DNA from: Planctomycetota bacterium
GTDB taxonomy: Bacteria; Planctomycetota; Phycisphaerae; WQYP01
Assembly: GCA_021827645.1 (NCBI GenBank)
Contig: JAKAVA010000080.1
Span: 1 to 40,691 of the forward strand
Length of the DNA: 40,691 bases
Direction of reading: 5' to 3'
The notes beneath the pieces were generated by a model. That model saw only the letters and a list, made by a program, of their open reading frames with translations. It did no database searches and was not told the DNA's origin. Shown here piece by piece: positions 1 to 6,248 of the stretch; within the stretch, counting starts at the first letter, position 1; every line of letters starts with the position of its first letter. The position numbers were made by a program, and so were the translations under genes.

Positions 1-178
1 GGGGTTTGGGATCCAGGAGGCACGCGGCCATACGTTCCGTATAGCCCCACTGCTGGTCGAACTGTCGAATGGGGAGTAACCCGGCGTCGGAGGTGATCTG
101 GCCGGCAGAGCGTTCCACGATCAGTTCCCGTGAGGGGAGAAAATCGAAGAGCAGTGGTTGACAACGTGGCGCAGGCAT
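1..178 (-). CDS. IS1380-family transposase, N-terminal fragment cut by window edge
   Basis: Reading leftward from the ATG at 178, 59 codons are open to the window edge, starting MPAPRCQPLLFDF and continuing with ERSAGQITSDAGLLPIRQFD and YTERMAACLLDPKP. The order FDF...T[SD]DAGLLPIRQ.D...G.TERMAACL.DP is the N-terminus of the IS1380/DDE group 1 transposase family, which cuts and pastes its element with a DDE-type RNase H fold; the catalytic residues lie outside the window. An AGGAG ribosome binding site is at 184-188, five bases before the ATG. The terminal inverted repeat should lie between about 190 and 260, but I cannot delimit it without the other end. Family assignment is from memory of the family pattern, fairly confident. 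Confidence 0.75.
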   Translation of the reverse strand, partial: MPAPRCQPLLFDFLPSRELIVERSAGQITSDAGLLPIRQFDQQWGYTERMAACLLDPKP

Positions 179-384
179 AAGGCACTCCTAACCGCGAAAC
201 ATCGCAGCCGGATAGAATACTACAAATCTAATACTCTGTCCACTCGCTTCCGGTTCACACAAGTCGGCAGACGGAGAGCGTGAAATGGAGCATGGGTACC
301 CAAAATCGAATGGAAGCTGCCCTTGCAGACTGCGCGCCGGAACTCAGTCCGGCCACGGAGACTAACCGTCTGCAAACACGACAC
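179..384. other. Spacer between IS1380 transposase start and RHS cassette 1
   Basis: This 206-base stretch should contain the end of the insertion sequence (probably the AT-rich part around 215-245) and the 3' flank of RHS cassette 1. Leftward from a GTG at 384 there is a roughly 54-codon open frame with basic, Cys-containing residues and no recognisable motif. I do not call it a gene. If the transposon landed here it may have removed an immunity gene that would be expected directly after the RHS tip. Confidence 0.4.
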
Positions 385-677
385 TTACGACTTCCATCTC
401 CGCAATCCCGCGCCGGTCCTTGAATAATCCGGGTTAGGCTCTTCCCCTTGATCGGGGTTGCCCTCGTTCTCGCTATCGCATTCCGGCTTCTTTTTGGGTT
501 TCTCCGTTTTGTGCCACTCGCCGTCGGGCTTTCCCTGGTCGAGACAATCCTTGTAGAGCTCTTCGATCTCGTCTTTCGTAAAATCGGGCCTACCGTCGGT
601 TTTCTGATCATGCCCCCAGTCGTGGAAAGTCTTGTTGTTGTTTCCGTACCACTGGTCGCCCCTGTGTTCGCCCCTGC

Positions 678-779
678 GCATCCACATTCCCCACCGGCGA
701 GGAATCGACGAATTGATACGTACTCGCCCCGTTAATATATTGGGCCGGATCCTGCTCCATCCAGCGGCCGAGGTTTGGG
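678..779 (-). repeat. RHS-core repeat, copy 1 (pairs with 3365-3466)
   Basis: This 102-base segment encodes the RHS core block ending NVDAQG. It matches 3365-3466 in the same orientation with about nine differences by hand count (about 91% identity), several of them silent, while sequence on both sides differs. In known RHS loci such core remnants allow recombination that swaps C-terminal tips. Confidence 0.85.
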
Positions 780-902
780 GCGCCGCGATGGTTGCGGGTT
801 ACCGGTGCTCGGTTTTCGGCATTGCGGTGGTGGACGCGACTGTCCGTACAAATGTCGTTATCGCCACCGCACTCTTCACCGGTGCATTCGCGCAACAGGA
901 CC

Positions 903-962
903 TCATTGATCGCGACCATAACACGGCCCCAAAATGGAATCGTCGCCAGAATCATAACGCGC
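903..962 (-). repeat. MVAIN segment repeat, copy 1 of 3
   Basis: About 60 bases, reading leftward RVMILATIPFWGRVMVAINE in frame with cassette 1. Copies 2 (2257-2315) and 3 (3590-3648) keep the same register and share CGCGTTAT(G/C)ATTC at one end and ATGGTCGC..(T)CAATGA at the other. The three ATGs lie at 919, 2273 and 3606, that is 1354 and 1333 bases apart. Only this copy is open throughout; the others have a stop codon in the middle. Confidence 0.75.
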
Positions 963-980
963 GGGCGCGATGGGCGGAAG

Positions 981-1087
981 CTGCCGCATGATTGCCGCAC
1001 CATCAATCTGCCCCTGAAAATCCAACCGACAGATCGGAGCCTACACGGCGCAAAGATCCCCGCCAGATGCACCCGCCGGACGTTTAC
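981..1087 (-). repeat. Long leader repeat, copy 1 (inverted match to 40565-40666)
   Basis: Read leftward this runs GTAAACGTCC...GTGCATCTGGCGGGGAT...GGATTTTCAGG.GCAGAT.GATGG and ends at the ATG of cassette 1 (1003). The same sequence occurs on the plus strand at 40565-40666 and also ends at an ATG. By hand count about 76 of 89 aligned bases up to ATGG match, with one gap. Differences fall at all codon positions and one copy has an in-frame stop, so it looks like a conserved untranslated leader rather than coding sequence. Confidence 0.8.
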
Positions 1088-1095
1088 AAGAAGTT

Positions 1096-1105
1096 GGGGG
1101 GGGGG
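1096..1105. repeat. Run of ten G (ten C on the minus strand)
   Basis: An uninterrupted ten-base G tract just upstream of the long leader repeat, about 93 bases before the ATG at 1003 (reading leftward). The equivalent position at the right-hand copy (about 40550) has no such run. Tracts of this length can slip during replication; whether it affects expression here is unknown. Confidence 0.9.
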
Positions 1106-1138
1106 CCGGAAGCACTACGCGCCCATTGCGCCAACCGG

Positions 1139-1166
1139 AAAAAAAACGGCCGGAATAACCTCCGGC
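1139..1166 (-). terminator. Rho-independent terminator after cassette 2
   Basis: Read leftward: GCCGGA, six-base loop GGTTAT, TCCGGC, then CG and eight T. It lies 136 bases after the stop of the CxxC protein (1302), so it probably ends the cassette 2 transcript and separates it from cassette 1. The stem is only six base pairs but all-GC except one pair, and the T run is strong. Confidence 0.65.
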
Positions 1167-1301
1167 GCTGCGATCCGATCGCTTGTGGCTAAAACCGATG
1201 AAATATCCGGGCTAAATGGCTCCGCCCGCAGGATCCCCAAACGCGGGATTCGCCGGACGGCCGGCTGGCCCATCATGAAACAAGCGGCCGCTTTGGGCTG
1301 G

Positions 1302-1586
1302 CTACGGCCCCGGGCGACTCTCTGCACCCGGCACGAGCTTAAGTGAGCATTTTCGTTGAAAGTCGTTGAAACAATCCTTGCAGACCCAGTGATAATGGTC
1401 GGTGGTCACGTACCCCGAGGTCAGGCTTTCTCCATAGGCCGCGAACTTCCGCCAGCAGAAGGCGCAGTGGTCGTGGTCCCATTGCTCGCTGTGGGGCCGG
1501 TACCCCGCCCACGTAAATTCCCTGCGTGCCAAGTACCTCTTCTGGTTCCGCAATCGCCAGTCGCCCACATCACACCGTCCGTTCAT
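1302..1586 (-). CDS. Small CxxC...CxxC putative zinc-binding protein of cassette 2
   Basis: 94 residues. The centre reads WDHDHCAFCWRKF (Cys41, Cys44), followed about 25 residues later by YHWVCKDCFNDF (Cys69, Cys72), a pattern fit for one bound zinc. I recall a widespread family of small uncharacterised bacterial proteins with this W-D-H-D-H-C-x-F-C ... H-W-[IV]-C-x-x-C-F-x-D-F signature; it has no assigned enzymatic function that I know of. The start overlaps the end of the upstream membrane protein gene by 17 bases, so the two are co-transcribed and probably translationally coupled. In the setting of RHS remnants an immunity or accessory role is plausible, but that is inference. No signal peptide is visible, so it is probably cytoplasmic. 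Confidence 0.7.
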   Translation of the reverse strand: MNGRCDVGDWRLRNQKRYLARREFTWAGYRPHSEQWDHDHCAFCWRKFAAYGESLTSGYVTTDHYHWVCKDCFNDFQRKCSLKLVPGAESRPGP

Positions 1587-2163
1587 CCTTGGTCACCAAG
1601 CTTCCGTCGGGCAAAATTCTGCTGCACGTCCCGTCCGCGGCAACGAAGTCAGAATGCGGCCCCGTGGCACCGCGGTCGCCCAGGTCGTAGTGGTAGGTCT
1701 CGCCAGCCGCTGGAATGTAGATGCACCCCCTCTCGTCCCGTGACCGGCTTGTCCCCGGCGGCCCGTACCAATCCAGCCGATAATAGATAACGCAGGCCCG
1801 CACCAATACGGCGCAGCATGCGAGTCCGGTCGCTACAACCACCTGGAGCCACAGAACTGAAACATGCTGCCCGCCATGCACTGCCAGCCTCAACTGTGGC
1901 AGGCAACATACGCACTCAGCAAGCAATGAGCCAAGCAGATACAGGCAGACCGCGACTGAGACGAGAGCGCGAAAGAAACGGCGGGGCGGGGCGCCCCCGG
2001 GCAGGGTCATGATGTAGATCAGCGCGAAGGGGCCAAGGAGTATACACGTAAGCCACAGCGGCGGCCTGAGCCCGCAGGATTGATCAAAAAGCGCTCCCAG
2101 AAAAAACGCAGACAAGGCCAACCCTATGGCGGTAAGGTTTACCTTTGTGTAGGTGGTTATCAT
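1570..2163 (-). CDS. Four-helix membrane protein of cassette 2, unknown function
   Basis: 197 residues, not recognised. Four hydrophobic segments are clear at about residues 9-30, 34-57, 62-88 and 100-126, followed by a soluble tail of about 70 residues containing RDERGCIYIPAAGETYHYD and a Gly/Asp-rich end. The segments are rich in Leu, Ala and Cys. The ATG overlaps the stop of the upstream 37-codon leader frame in an ATGA arrangement (2160-2163), which argues for translation coupled to that leader. It overlaps the following CxxC gene by 17 bases. Position inside an array of RHS tips makes a membrane immunity protein an attractive guess, but no paired toxin tip remains in this cassette. Confidence 0.6.
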   Translation of the reverse strand: MITTYTKVNLTAIGLALSAFFLGALFDQSCGLRPPLWLTCILLGPFALIYIMTLPGGAPPRRFFRALVSVAVCLYLLGSLLAECVCCLPQLRLAVHGGQHVSVLWLQVVVATGLACCAVLVRACVIYYRLDWYGPPGTSRSRDERGCIYIPAAGETYHYDLGDRGATGPHSDFVAADGTCSRILPDGSLVTKDERTV

Positions 2164-2273
2164 CGGCTGACCACGACCTCACTGCGATCCATTGGGCGGC
2201 AGACGCCCGTCACCGGCCGGATGCACGATCCGGCGCCGCGATCCCTCATTGATGCTTCATTGACTGCGACCAT
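2160..2273 (-). CDS. 37-residue leader frame of cassette 2 (decayed RHS start)
   Basis: Starts MVAVNEASMRDRG at the ATG of the second repeat copy and ends with a TGA that overlaps the ATG of the membrane protein. A GAGG sequence eight bases upstream could serve as ribosome binding site. Its first residues match the starts of the other cassettes (MVAINEVLL, MVAINDKSM), after which similarity is lost, so it is most likely the remnant of an RHS cassette start now serving only to bring ribosomes to the next gene. Whether the peptide itself matters is unknown. Confidence 0.45.
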   Translation of the reverse strand: MVAVNEASMRDRGAGSCIRPVTGVCRPMDRSEVVVSR

Positions 2274-2315
2274 AACCCGGCCTCAAAATGCAATTACCGG
2301 GGGAATCATAACGCG
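2257..2315 (-). repeat. MVAIN segment repeat, copy 2 of 3
   Basis: Aligns without gaps to 903-962. In the shared frame it reads RVMIPPVIAF, stop, GRVMVAVNEASM: the TGG of copy 1 is TGA here. It begins 13 bases beyond the stop of the preceding gene (2329), so cassettes 3 and 2 are packed with no terminator between them. Confidence 0.7.
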
Positions 2316-2328
2316 CCGGGGGCGGTGC

Positions 2329-2685
2329 TCAACCACCACCCGGAGTGCCCTCGGCGCCGCCAGCGGCCCCCGTTGCGCCGCCCTTGGCGGACTCCAGTTT
2401 CGCCAGCTGCGCTTCCAACTCGCGTATCCGCGCGCGGAGCTCGGCCTCGCTCAGGCCGCCAGTCGCGCTGGGATCGGGCCCCAACGCCTGTGCGTTCGCT
2501 CCGCCTTCGGCTTGGGCACCGCCGGGGTTGGGCGCGGTCCGGTAAATGTAGGCCCGTATCCGTCGCTTGAGCCGGACAAGCCTGACCCACATGGAGACGC
2601 CCAAAATGGCCGCGACAGACGCCATGAATAGGCTATAACTCGTCGAGGCCGTCAAATAGGCCGTCAGCGGATCCGTGCCCGTCAT
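2329..2685 (-). CDS. Single-pass membrane protein with coiled coil, cassette 3
   Basis: 118 residues from the ATG at 2685 (MTGTDPLTAYL). One hydrophobic helix at about 16-38 (SYSLFMASVAAILGVSMWV), then a basic stretch (RLVRLKRRIRAYIYR), a Gly/Ala/Pro linker, a short heptad-like coiled coil (SEAELRARIRELEAQLAKLE, about 80-99) and a Gly-rich end. The start is chosen because ATG 2685 overlaps the TGA of the upstream 42-codon frame (ATGA), although an in-frame GTG at 2700 is also possible. The helix-basic-coil layout implies a membrane-anchored protein with a cytoplasmic tail. Function is unknown; following directly after an RHS tip, it is one of two candidates for an immunity protein. Confidence 0.6.
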   Translation of the reverse strand: MTGTDPLTAYLTASTSYSLFMASVAAILGVSMWVRLVRLKRRIRAYIYRTAPNPGGAQAEGGANAQALGPDPSATGGLSEAELRARIRELEAQLAKLESAKGGATGAAGGAEGTPGGG

Positions 2686-2810
2686 CGCCCCGCCCCCCAC
2701 TCGGCCAAATCGAGGTCATCGTTAATGAACTTTATCCAAAAGTTGGCGCCCGCCAAGCAAAATAACGCTAAAGACGAGGACAAGTTGATGAGGTCTAGGT
2801 CTAACGACAT
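2682..2810 (-). CDS. 42-residue hydrophobic small protein, cassette 3
   Basis: ATG 2810 to TGA 2682. The product begins MSLDLDLINLSSS, has a hydrophobic core (SLALFCLAGANFW) and an acidic end (INDDLDLAEWGAGR), consistent with a single short membrane helix. A good ribosome binding site, AGAAAGGTGG, lies upstream, separated from the ATG by seven T. The gene begins 25 bases after the stop of the RHS-tip gene and its stop overlaps the start of the next gene (ATGA), so all three form one transcript with coupled translation. Signals on both ends make this a believable gene despite its size. No family recognised. Confidence 0.6.
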   Translation of the reverse strand: MSLDLDLINLSSSLALFCLAGANFWIKFINDDLDLAEWGAGR

Positions 2811-2835
2811 AAAAAAACCACCTTTCTCAGTCTGG

Positions 2836-3606
2836 TCAGGGTTCTACATAAGATTGGATGATTTGGCCCACTGTGTAGTGCGTGCTGGGCGTGGCCTCCT
2901 CACTGCTCGCGCCTGCGTCGAGGAAGGTAGCCTCGGCCGCTAATATGGCCGAGTACCCCAGCACCAAGCCGCCGCCCAAGTCTGCAATCGGTACCGCCTG
3001 CGCGGCAGCCCCGACGGCTGTTCCCAGCGCCGCGTCTAGAGTCAGATGTTGGACCGTTTGATGGATGGCGGCGGCGTTGTTAGCGACGATGGTTTCCGTG
3101 ACTTGCCGCACCCGGGTTATGGTGAAGATTTCGTATGCCGGGCACGTGTTGCCCGGTACATAGAGCAGCGCCTGTTCTCTGTAGGTGGTGGTTCGCCTCT
3201 CAGGTACGACCGTCGTGTATGTCTTGTATATCCAACCGGATTCTGTGGTGCGGGCCGGACCGTCCGGAGCATAGGTACGCGACACGAGTTCCGGAGGGCC
3301 TACCGCTATCCAGGGAGGCCGAAGCATCTTCTGTGCCTCCGGAAGCGTGAGCTTCAACCCCGCCGCATCCACATTCCCCACCGGCGAGGAATCGACAAAC
3401 TGATACGTGTTGGCCCCGCTAATATATTGGGCCGGGTCCTGCTCCATCCATCGGCCGAGGGTTGGCGAATAATCGCGTGCGCATCCATCATAAAGCCCCG
3501 TCACCGCATCCGGAGTCGTCCCCTGATACAGATTATCCACCAGCGGCCGCGTGCGACAGTGGCTCGCCTCTGAACCGGGCATTGATTTGTCATTGATGGC
3601 GACCAT
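2836..3606 (-). CDS. RHS cassette 3: short RHS-core protein with C-terminal tip
   Basis: 256 residues, starting MVAINDKSM at the third repeat copy. Residues about 28-82 are an RHS-associated core (VTGLYDGCARDYSPTLGRWM, then EQDPAQYISGANTYQFVDSS and PVGNVDAAG). Residues 83-256 form a tip unlike that of cassette 1: a Pro/Arg/Thr-rich part (APDGPARTTESGWIYKTYTT, VVPERRTTTYREQ), one CPAYE motif, and then a long Ala/Gly-rich hydrophobic stretch (about 192-235) that could insert into a membrane. Full RHS proteins are above 1000 residues with YD repeats that form a shell around the tip; here only the core end and tip remain, as in orphan RHS tips that serve as donors for tip exchange. Two small membrane-protein genes follow. 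Whether it is toxic alone is unknown. Confidence 0.7.
   Translation of the reverse strand: MVAINDKSMPGSEASHCRTRPLVDNLYQGTTPDAVTGLYDGCARDYSPTLGRWMEQDPAQYISGANTYQFVDSSPVGNVDAAGLKLTLPEAQKMLRPPWIAVGPPELVSRTYAPDGPARTTESGWIYKTYTTVVPERRTTTYREQALLYVPGNTCPAYEIFTITRVRQVTETIVANNAAAIHQTVQHLTLDAALGTAVGAAAQAVPIADLGGGLVLGYSAILAAEATFLDAGASSEEATPSTHYTVGQIIQSYVEP
3365..3466 (-). repeat. RHS-core repeat, copy 2 (pairs with 678-779)
   Basis: Encodes the core block LGRWMEQDPAQYISGANTYQ through NVDAAG of cassette 3. About 91% identical to 678-779 by hand count. Similarity stops right after NVDA.G, the usual junction where RHS tips diverge. Confidence 0.85.
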
Positions 3607-3648
3607 ACGAGCCCCGACATTTCAATATCTGTGGAGAATGATAACGCG
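3590..3648 (-). repeat. MVAIN segment repeat, copy 3 of 3
   Basis: The most diverged copy; in the common frame it reads RVIILHRY, stop, NVGARMVAIND. It retains CGCGTTATCATTC and ATGGTCGCCATCAATGA. A GGGG at the usual distance could serve as ribosome binding site for the ATG at 3606. Confidence 0.6.
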
Positions 3649-3855
3649 CGCGGCGGATCGGAGCAAACCGCGGGCGGCGTTGGTGGCGGCAGCATAATGG
3701 ACGTGACGCGGGTGCCGGTGGAGAAAATCCGCCGGCTCGCATTTACGGTGATCGCATCCGGTGGTTGTTCGCCGCTGAGATCGGCACGGGGACATCCGCC
3801 GTCCCGGAGGTGGCCGGAAACATTACCCCCCCAATCTCTGCCTCAAACACCGATT
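3649..3855. other. Divergent intergenic region between RHS array and glyA
   Basis: Together with the repeat copy and the glyA leader this makes a gene-free stretch of 335 bases. The middle is GC-rich with no open frame supported by a ribosome binding site, and I see no terminator. It must contain the promoter of cassette 3 reading left; I could not identify a convincing one. Confidence 0.4.
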
Positions 3856-3883
3856 TTTACCAATCGCTGTTCCGCACTATAAT
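3856..3883 (+). promoter_or_regulatory. Candidate sigma70-type promoter for glyA
   Basis: TTTACC at 3856-3861 and a perfect TATAAT at 3878-3883 with a 16-base spacer, about 58 bases before the glyA start. It would drive glyA and probably rnpA and yidD. Confidence 0.5.
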
Positions 3884-3941
3884 TACATGTTTGGCGCTAT
3901 GATATGCGTGCGTGGTTTTAAGATGGAAAGGCAGACTGTTG

Positions 3942-5225
3942 ATGAATCCGATTGAGGCACAGGACCCGGTATTGTGGAATGCGATTCGCGATGAGCAAAA
4001 TCGGCAGAATTCAACGCTGGAACTCATTGCCAGTGAAAACCACGTTTCACCCGCGGTTCTGGCGGCGGCCGGCACCGTGCTTACCAATAAATATGCCGAG
4101 GGGTATCCCGGGAAACGCTATTACGGCGGATGCCAATTTGTGGATGTGGTGGAAGAGCTTGCGCGGCAGCGGGCCAAAGAGCTGTTTCACTGCGATCATG
4201 TGAACGTACAGCCGCATTCCGGCTCGCAGGCAAATCAGGCGGTCTTTCTGGCGGCACTGACGCCGGGCGATACCATCATGGGCCTGAATCTTGATCACGG
4301 CGGACATTTAACGCACGGCAAATCGGTGAATATCTCGGGTAAATGGTTCAAGGCGGTTCACTACGGCCTTGATCCTGTGACGGAACGGATTGATCTGGCG
4401 GCGGTGCGTGCGCTGGCGATGGAACATAAACCGAAGTTGATTATTACGGGTGCCAGCGCCTATTCGCGAATTTGGGATTTTGCAGGCTTTGAGGAAATTG
4501 CCCGCAGCATCGGCGCGCTGCACATGTCGGATATTGCCCATATTGCCGGACTGGTTGCCGCGGGTCTGCATCCGTCGCCGATACCGCATGCGGACTTTGT
4601 CACCACCACCACGCATAAGACATTGCGCGGGCCGCGGTCGGGCATGACGATGTGCCGGGCGGAGTGGGCGAAGAAAATTGATTCGGCCGTTTTTCCGGGC
4701 CTTCAGGGAGGGCCGCTGATGCATATTATCGCCGCCAAGGCAGTCGCCTTCGGCGAAGCCCTGGAGCCGCAATTCAAGGATTATGCCCGGCAGGTGATCA
4801 AGAATGCACAGACGCTGGCGGCGGAACTCATCGGACGCGGATATCGGCTGGTATCGGGCGGGACGGACAATCATCTGATGCTGGTGGACCTGCGGGCCAA
4901 GGATGCCAATTTGACGGGTGCGGCGCTGGAGGGATGGCTGCAGCAGGCGGGAATCATTGTTAATAAAAATATGATACCGTTTGACACCCGTAAGGCGACG
5001 GAAACCTCCGGTGTCCGTGTCGGAACCCCCGCCCTGACAACCCGCGGCCTGCGCGAGCCGGAGATGAAACTCGTGGCGCAATGGTTTGACCGTGCCGCAT
5101 CGAGCGGCGGCGACCCGGCGGTGCTGGGACGGATCAATGCCGAGGTTGTTGAATTTACGCACCAGTATCCTCTGCCGCACGCAGAACATCATGCCCGCGC
5201 CCATGCGACGCCGGCGATGGTGTAA
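3942..5225 (+). CDS. glyA: Serine hydroxymethyltransferase
   Basis: 427 residues from ATG 3942, preceded by GGAAAGG at 3925-3931; an upstream GTG at 3912 lies before that ribosome binding site and is less likely. The enzyme interconverts serine and glycine with tetrahydrofolate in the cytoplasm and supplies one-carbon units. Hallmarks: [10 protein letters not shown] and [16 protein letters not shown] near the N-terminus, [15 protein letters not shown] (88-102), [19 protein letters not shown] with Asp197 and His200 contacting pyridoxal phosphate, and the cofactor lysine Lys226 in [14 protein letters not shown]. Length is that of typical bacterial GlyA (about 415-430). It is followed after 78 bases by rnpA, possibly in the same transcript. 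Confidence 0.97.
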   Translation: MNPIEAQDPVLWNAIRDEQNRQNSTLELIASENHVSPAVLAAAGTVLTNKYAEGYPGKRYYGGCQFVDVVEELARQRAKELFHCDHVNVQPHSGSQANQAVFLAALTPGDTIMGLNLDHGGHLTHGKSVNISGKWFKAVHYGLDPVTERIDLAAVRALAMEHKPKLIITGASAYSRIWDFAGFEEIARSIGALHMSDIAHIAGLVAAGLHPSPIPHADFVTTTTHKTLRGPRSGMTMCRAEWAKKIDSAVFPGLQGGPLMHIIAAKAVAFGEALEPQFKDYARQVIKNAQTLAAELIGRGYRLVSGGTDNHLMLVDLRAKDANLTGAALEGWLQQAGIIVNKNMIPFDTRKATETSGVRVGTPALTTRGLREPEMKLVAQWFDRAASSGGDPAVLGRINAEVVEFTHQYPLPHAEHHARAHATPAMV

Positions 5226-5303
5226 ACGCCGGATGGCGGGGCCGGCGAGTCCCCTCTGCGCCGGGCGGATGCCAACGCGGAATCCGGAGGAATCGGAGGT
5301 TCA

Positions 5304-5678
5304 ATGCCAGCCATGTCCGCAAAACCCGGCCGCCCCGAGCCGCGGCGATTGACGCTTGGACCGGCTCAGCGATTGCGGTCTAAAAAAGATATTCAGCGGG
5401 CGTTTGATCAGGGGATCCGGCGGCACCATAAACCGCTCTCGGCCTGCATCTTCAGGCGCAGCGATCAGGAGGCAACGCGGATTGTGGTATCGATTGGCCG
5501 CCGCTGCGGAAATGCCGTGATGCGGAACCGCATTCGCCGCCGGGTACGGGAGGCGTACCGCGTTGGGCAACGGGAGTTTCCGGACGGTTTGGATATCCTG
5601 ATCATGGTCAAGCCACATCAGCCTCTGAGTACGGCCGATTATCGGCAGGTGTTGCAGGCTCTACTCGGGGGGCTTTAA
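5304..5678 (+). CDS. rnpA: Ribonuclease P protein component
   Basis: 124 residues. RnpA binds RNase P RNA and pre-tRNA leaders during 5' maturation of tRNAs. The N-terminal part has RLRSKKDIQRAFDQG, and the family signature is GNAVMRNRIRRRVREAYR at about 72-89 (the RNR motif). A strong purine-rich ribosome binding site (GGAGGAATCGGAGG) precedes ATG 5304; a second in-frame ATG four codons later is an alternative. In most bacteria rnpA follows rpmH; here it follows glyA and no rpmH is present in the window. yidD starts three bases after its stop. Confidence 0.95.
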   Translation: MPAMSAKPGRPEPRRLTLGPAQRLRSKKDIQRAFDQGIRRHHKPLSACIFRRSDQEATRIVVSIGRRCGNAVMRNRIRRRVREAYRVGQREFPDGLDILIMVKPHQPLSTADYRQVLQALLGGL

Positions 5679-5681
5679 TCC

Positions 5682-6002
5682 GTGCCGCACCGCTCATCGC
5701 TTGCCGGAAGAGTGACCATCGGGCTGATTCGTCTCTATCAGTACACGCTTTCGGGTTTGCTCGGGGCACACTGTAGATTTGTACCGACGTGCAGTCAATT
5801 TGCCATTGAAGCGATTCAGGAGTGCGGGGCATGGCGCGGAAGCTGGCTAGCGTTTTTGCGTATCCTGCGGTGCCATCCGTGGCAAAAGGGAGGCTTTGAC
5901 CCGGTATCGGCCCACATCAACCCGAAAAAGCATGCGTCGGACAAACCGCGGGGCAACGAGGGCGTGCTTTGCGATCACGAGGCCGACAAGCGGTCGCCGT
6001 GA
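5682..6002 (+). CDS. yidD: Membrane protein insertion efficiency factor YidD
   Basis: 106 residues from a GTG three bases after rnpA, so coupled to it. YidD is a small membrane-associated protein that assists YidC-dependent membrane protein insertion. Signature: IRLYQYTLSGLLGAHCRFVP followed by TCSQFAIEAIQECG, then RILRCHPWQKGGFDPV. The family is usually 70-85 residues; here a basic, polar extension of about 25 residues follows DPV and has no known function. yidC, its usual neighbour, is not adjacent: the next gene is rpsP after 246 bases. Confidence 0.93.
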   Translation: MPHRSSLAGRVTIGLIRLYQYTLSGLLGAHCRFVPTCSQFAIEAIQECGAWRGSWLAFLRILRCHPWQKGGFDPVSAHINPKKHASDKPRGNEGVLCDHEADKRSP

Positions 6003-6107
6003 TGGGCCGGGTGAAGCTGTTACTGCCGCGGGACGGGGTAAGTCAGCGTATCGACCATCCGGAAGCTTTTGCATGCGGATGGGCGGCTGAAGGTGTAAAC
6101 CGATGGT

Positions 6108-6135
6108 TTGCGTGGATTTTTGGGTATGATATAAT
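6108..6135 (+). promoter_or_regulatory. Candidate promoter of the rpsP-trmD-rplS operon
   Basis: TTGCGT at 6108-6113 and a perfect TATAAT at 6130-6135, spacer 16 bases, inside the 246-base gap between yidD and rpsP. It would give a leader of about 105 bases, in which regulatory structure is possible; I did not identify one. Confidence 0.5.
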
Positions 6136-6248
6136 TTTGAATTCGCTAAAGGGCGGGATGATTCTGCCTTACGGCCGACATCGGCACTGTGGCCGACACT
6201 AGCGGGTTGGTACGGCGGGTTACTCGCTGTTTGTAACGAGAGGTTTTT

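Larger units (their letters stand above)
385..1003 (-). pseudogene. RHS cassette 1: leader, RHS-core fragment and C-terminal tip, with frameshift
   Basis: Reading leftward from ATG 1003 (start chosen because a conserved leader with a Shine-Dalgarno-like CAGGGG precedes it; an internal start MVAIN lies at 919). After about 30 residues with a hydrophobic stretch (VMILATIPFWGRVMVAI) comes the RHS-associated core block LGRWMEQDPAQYINGA and SSPVGNVDAQG at 678-779. The frame then runs into a stop at 608, while the next frame from about 670 is open to 385 and encodes a polar, acidic, non-repetitive tip (WYGNNNKTFHDWGHDQK, then DEIEELYKDCLDQGKPDGE, and a Lys/Pro/Glu-rich end). Removing one base near 660-672 would fuse core and tip into one protein. 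RHS tips are usually toxins or effectors; this tip I do not recognise. The central YD repeats of a full RHS protein are missing. A sequencing error cannot be excluded. Confidence 0.6.

Noticed and set aside
255-611. Leftward 118-codon frame overlapping the cassette 1 tip
   Set aside because: Very Arg/Ser/Thr-rich composition typical of an out-of-frame shadow; no ribosome binding site; overlaps the better-supported tip frame.
608-1072. Leftward frame starting upstream of the ATG at 1003
   Set aside because: Its extra N-terminal part lies within the long leader repeat, whose other copy contains a stop in that frame, so translation from 1072 is unlikely.
1356-1790. Rightward 144-codon frame
   Set aside because: Antisense to the CxxC and membrane-protein genes, which have overlap and motif support.
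4308-5204. Leftward 298-codon frame inside glyA
   Set aside because: Antisense shadow of a certain housekeeping gene; Arg/His/Gln-rich without motifs.
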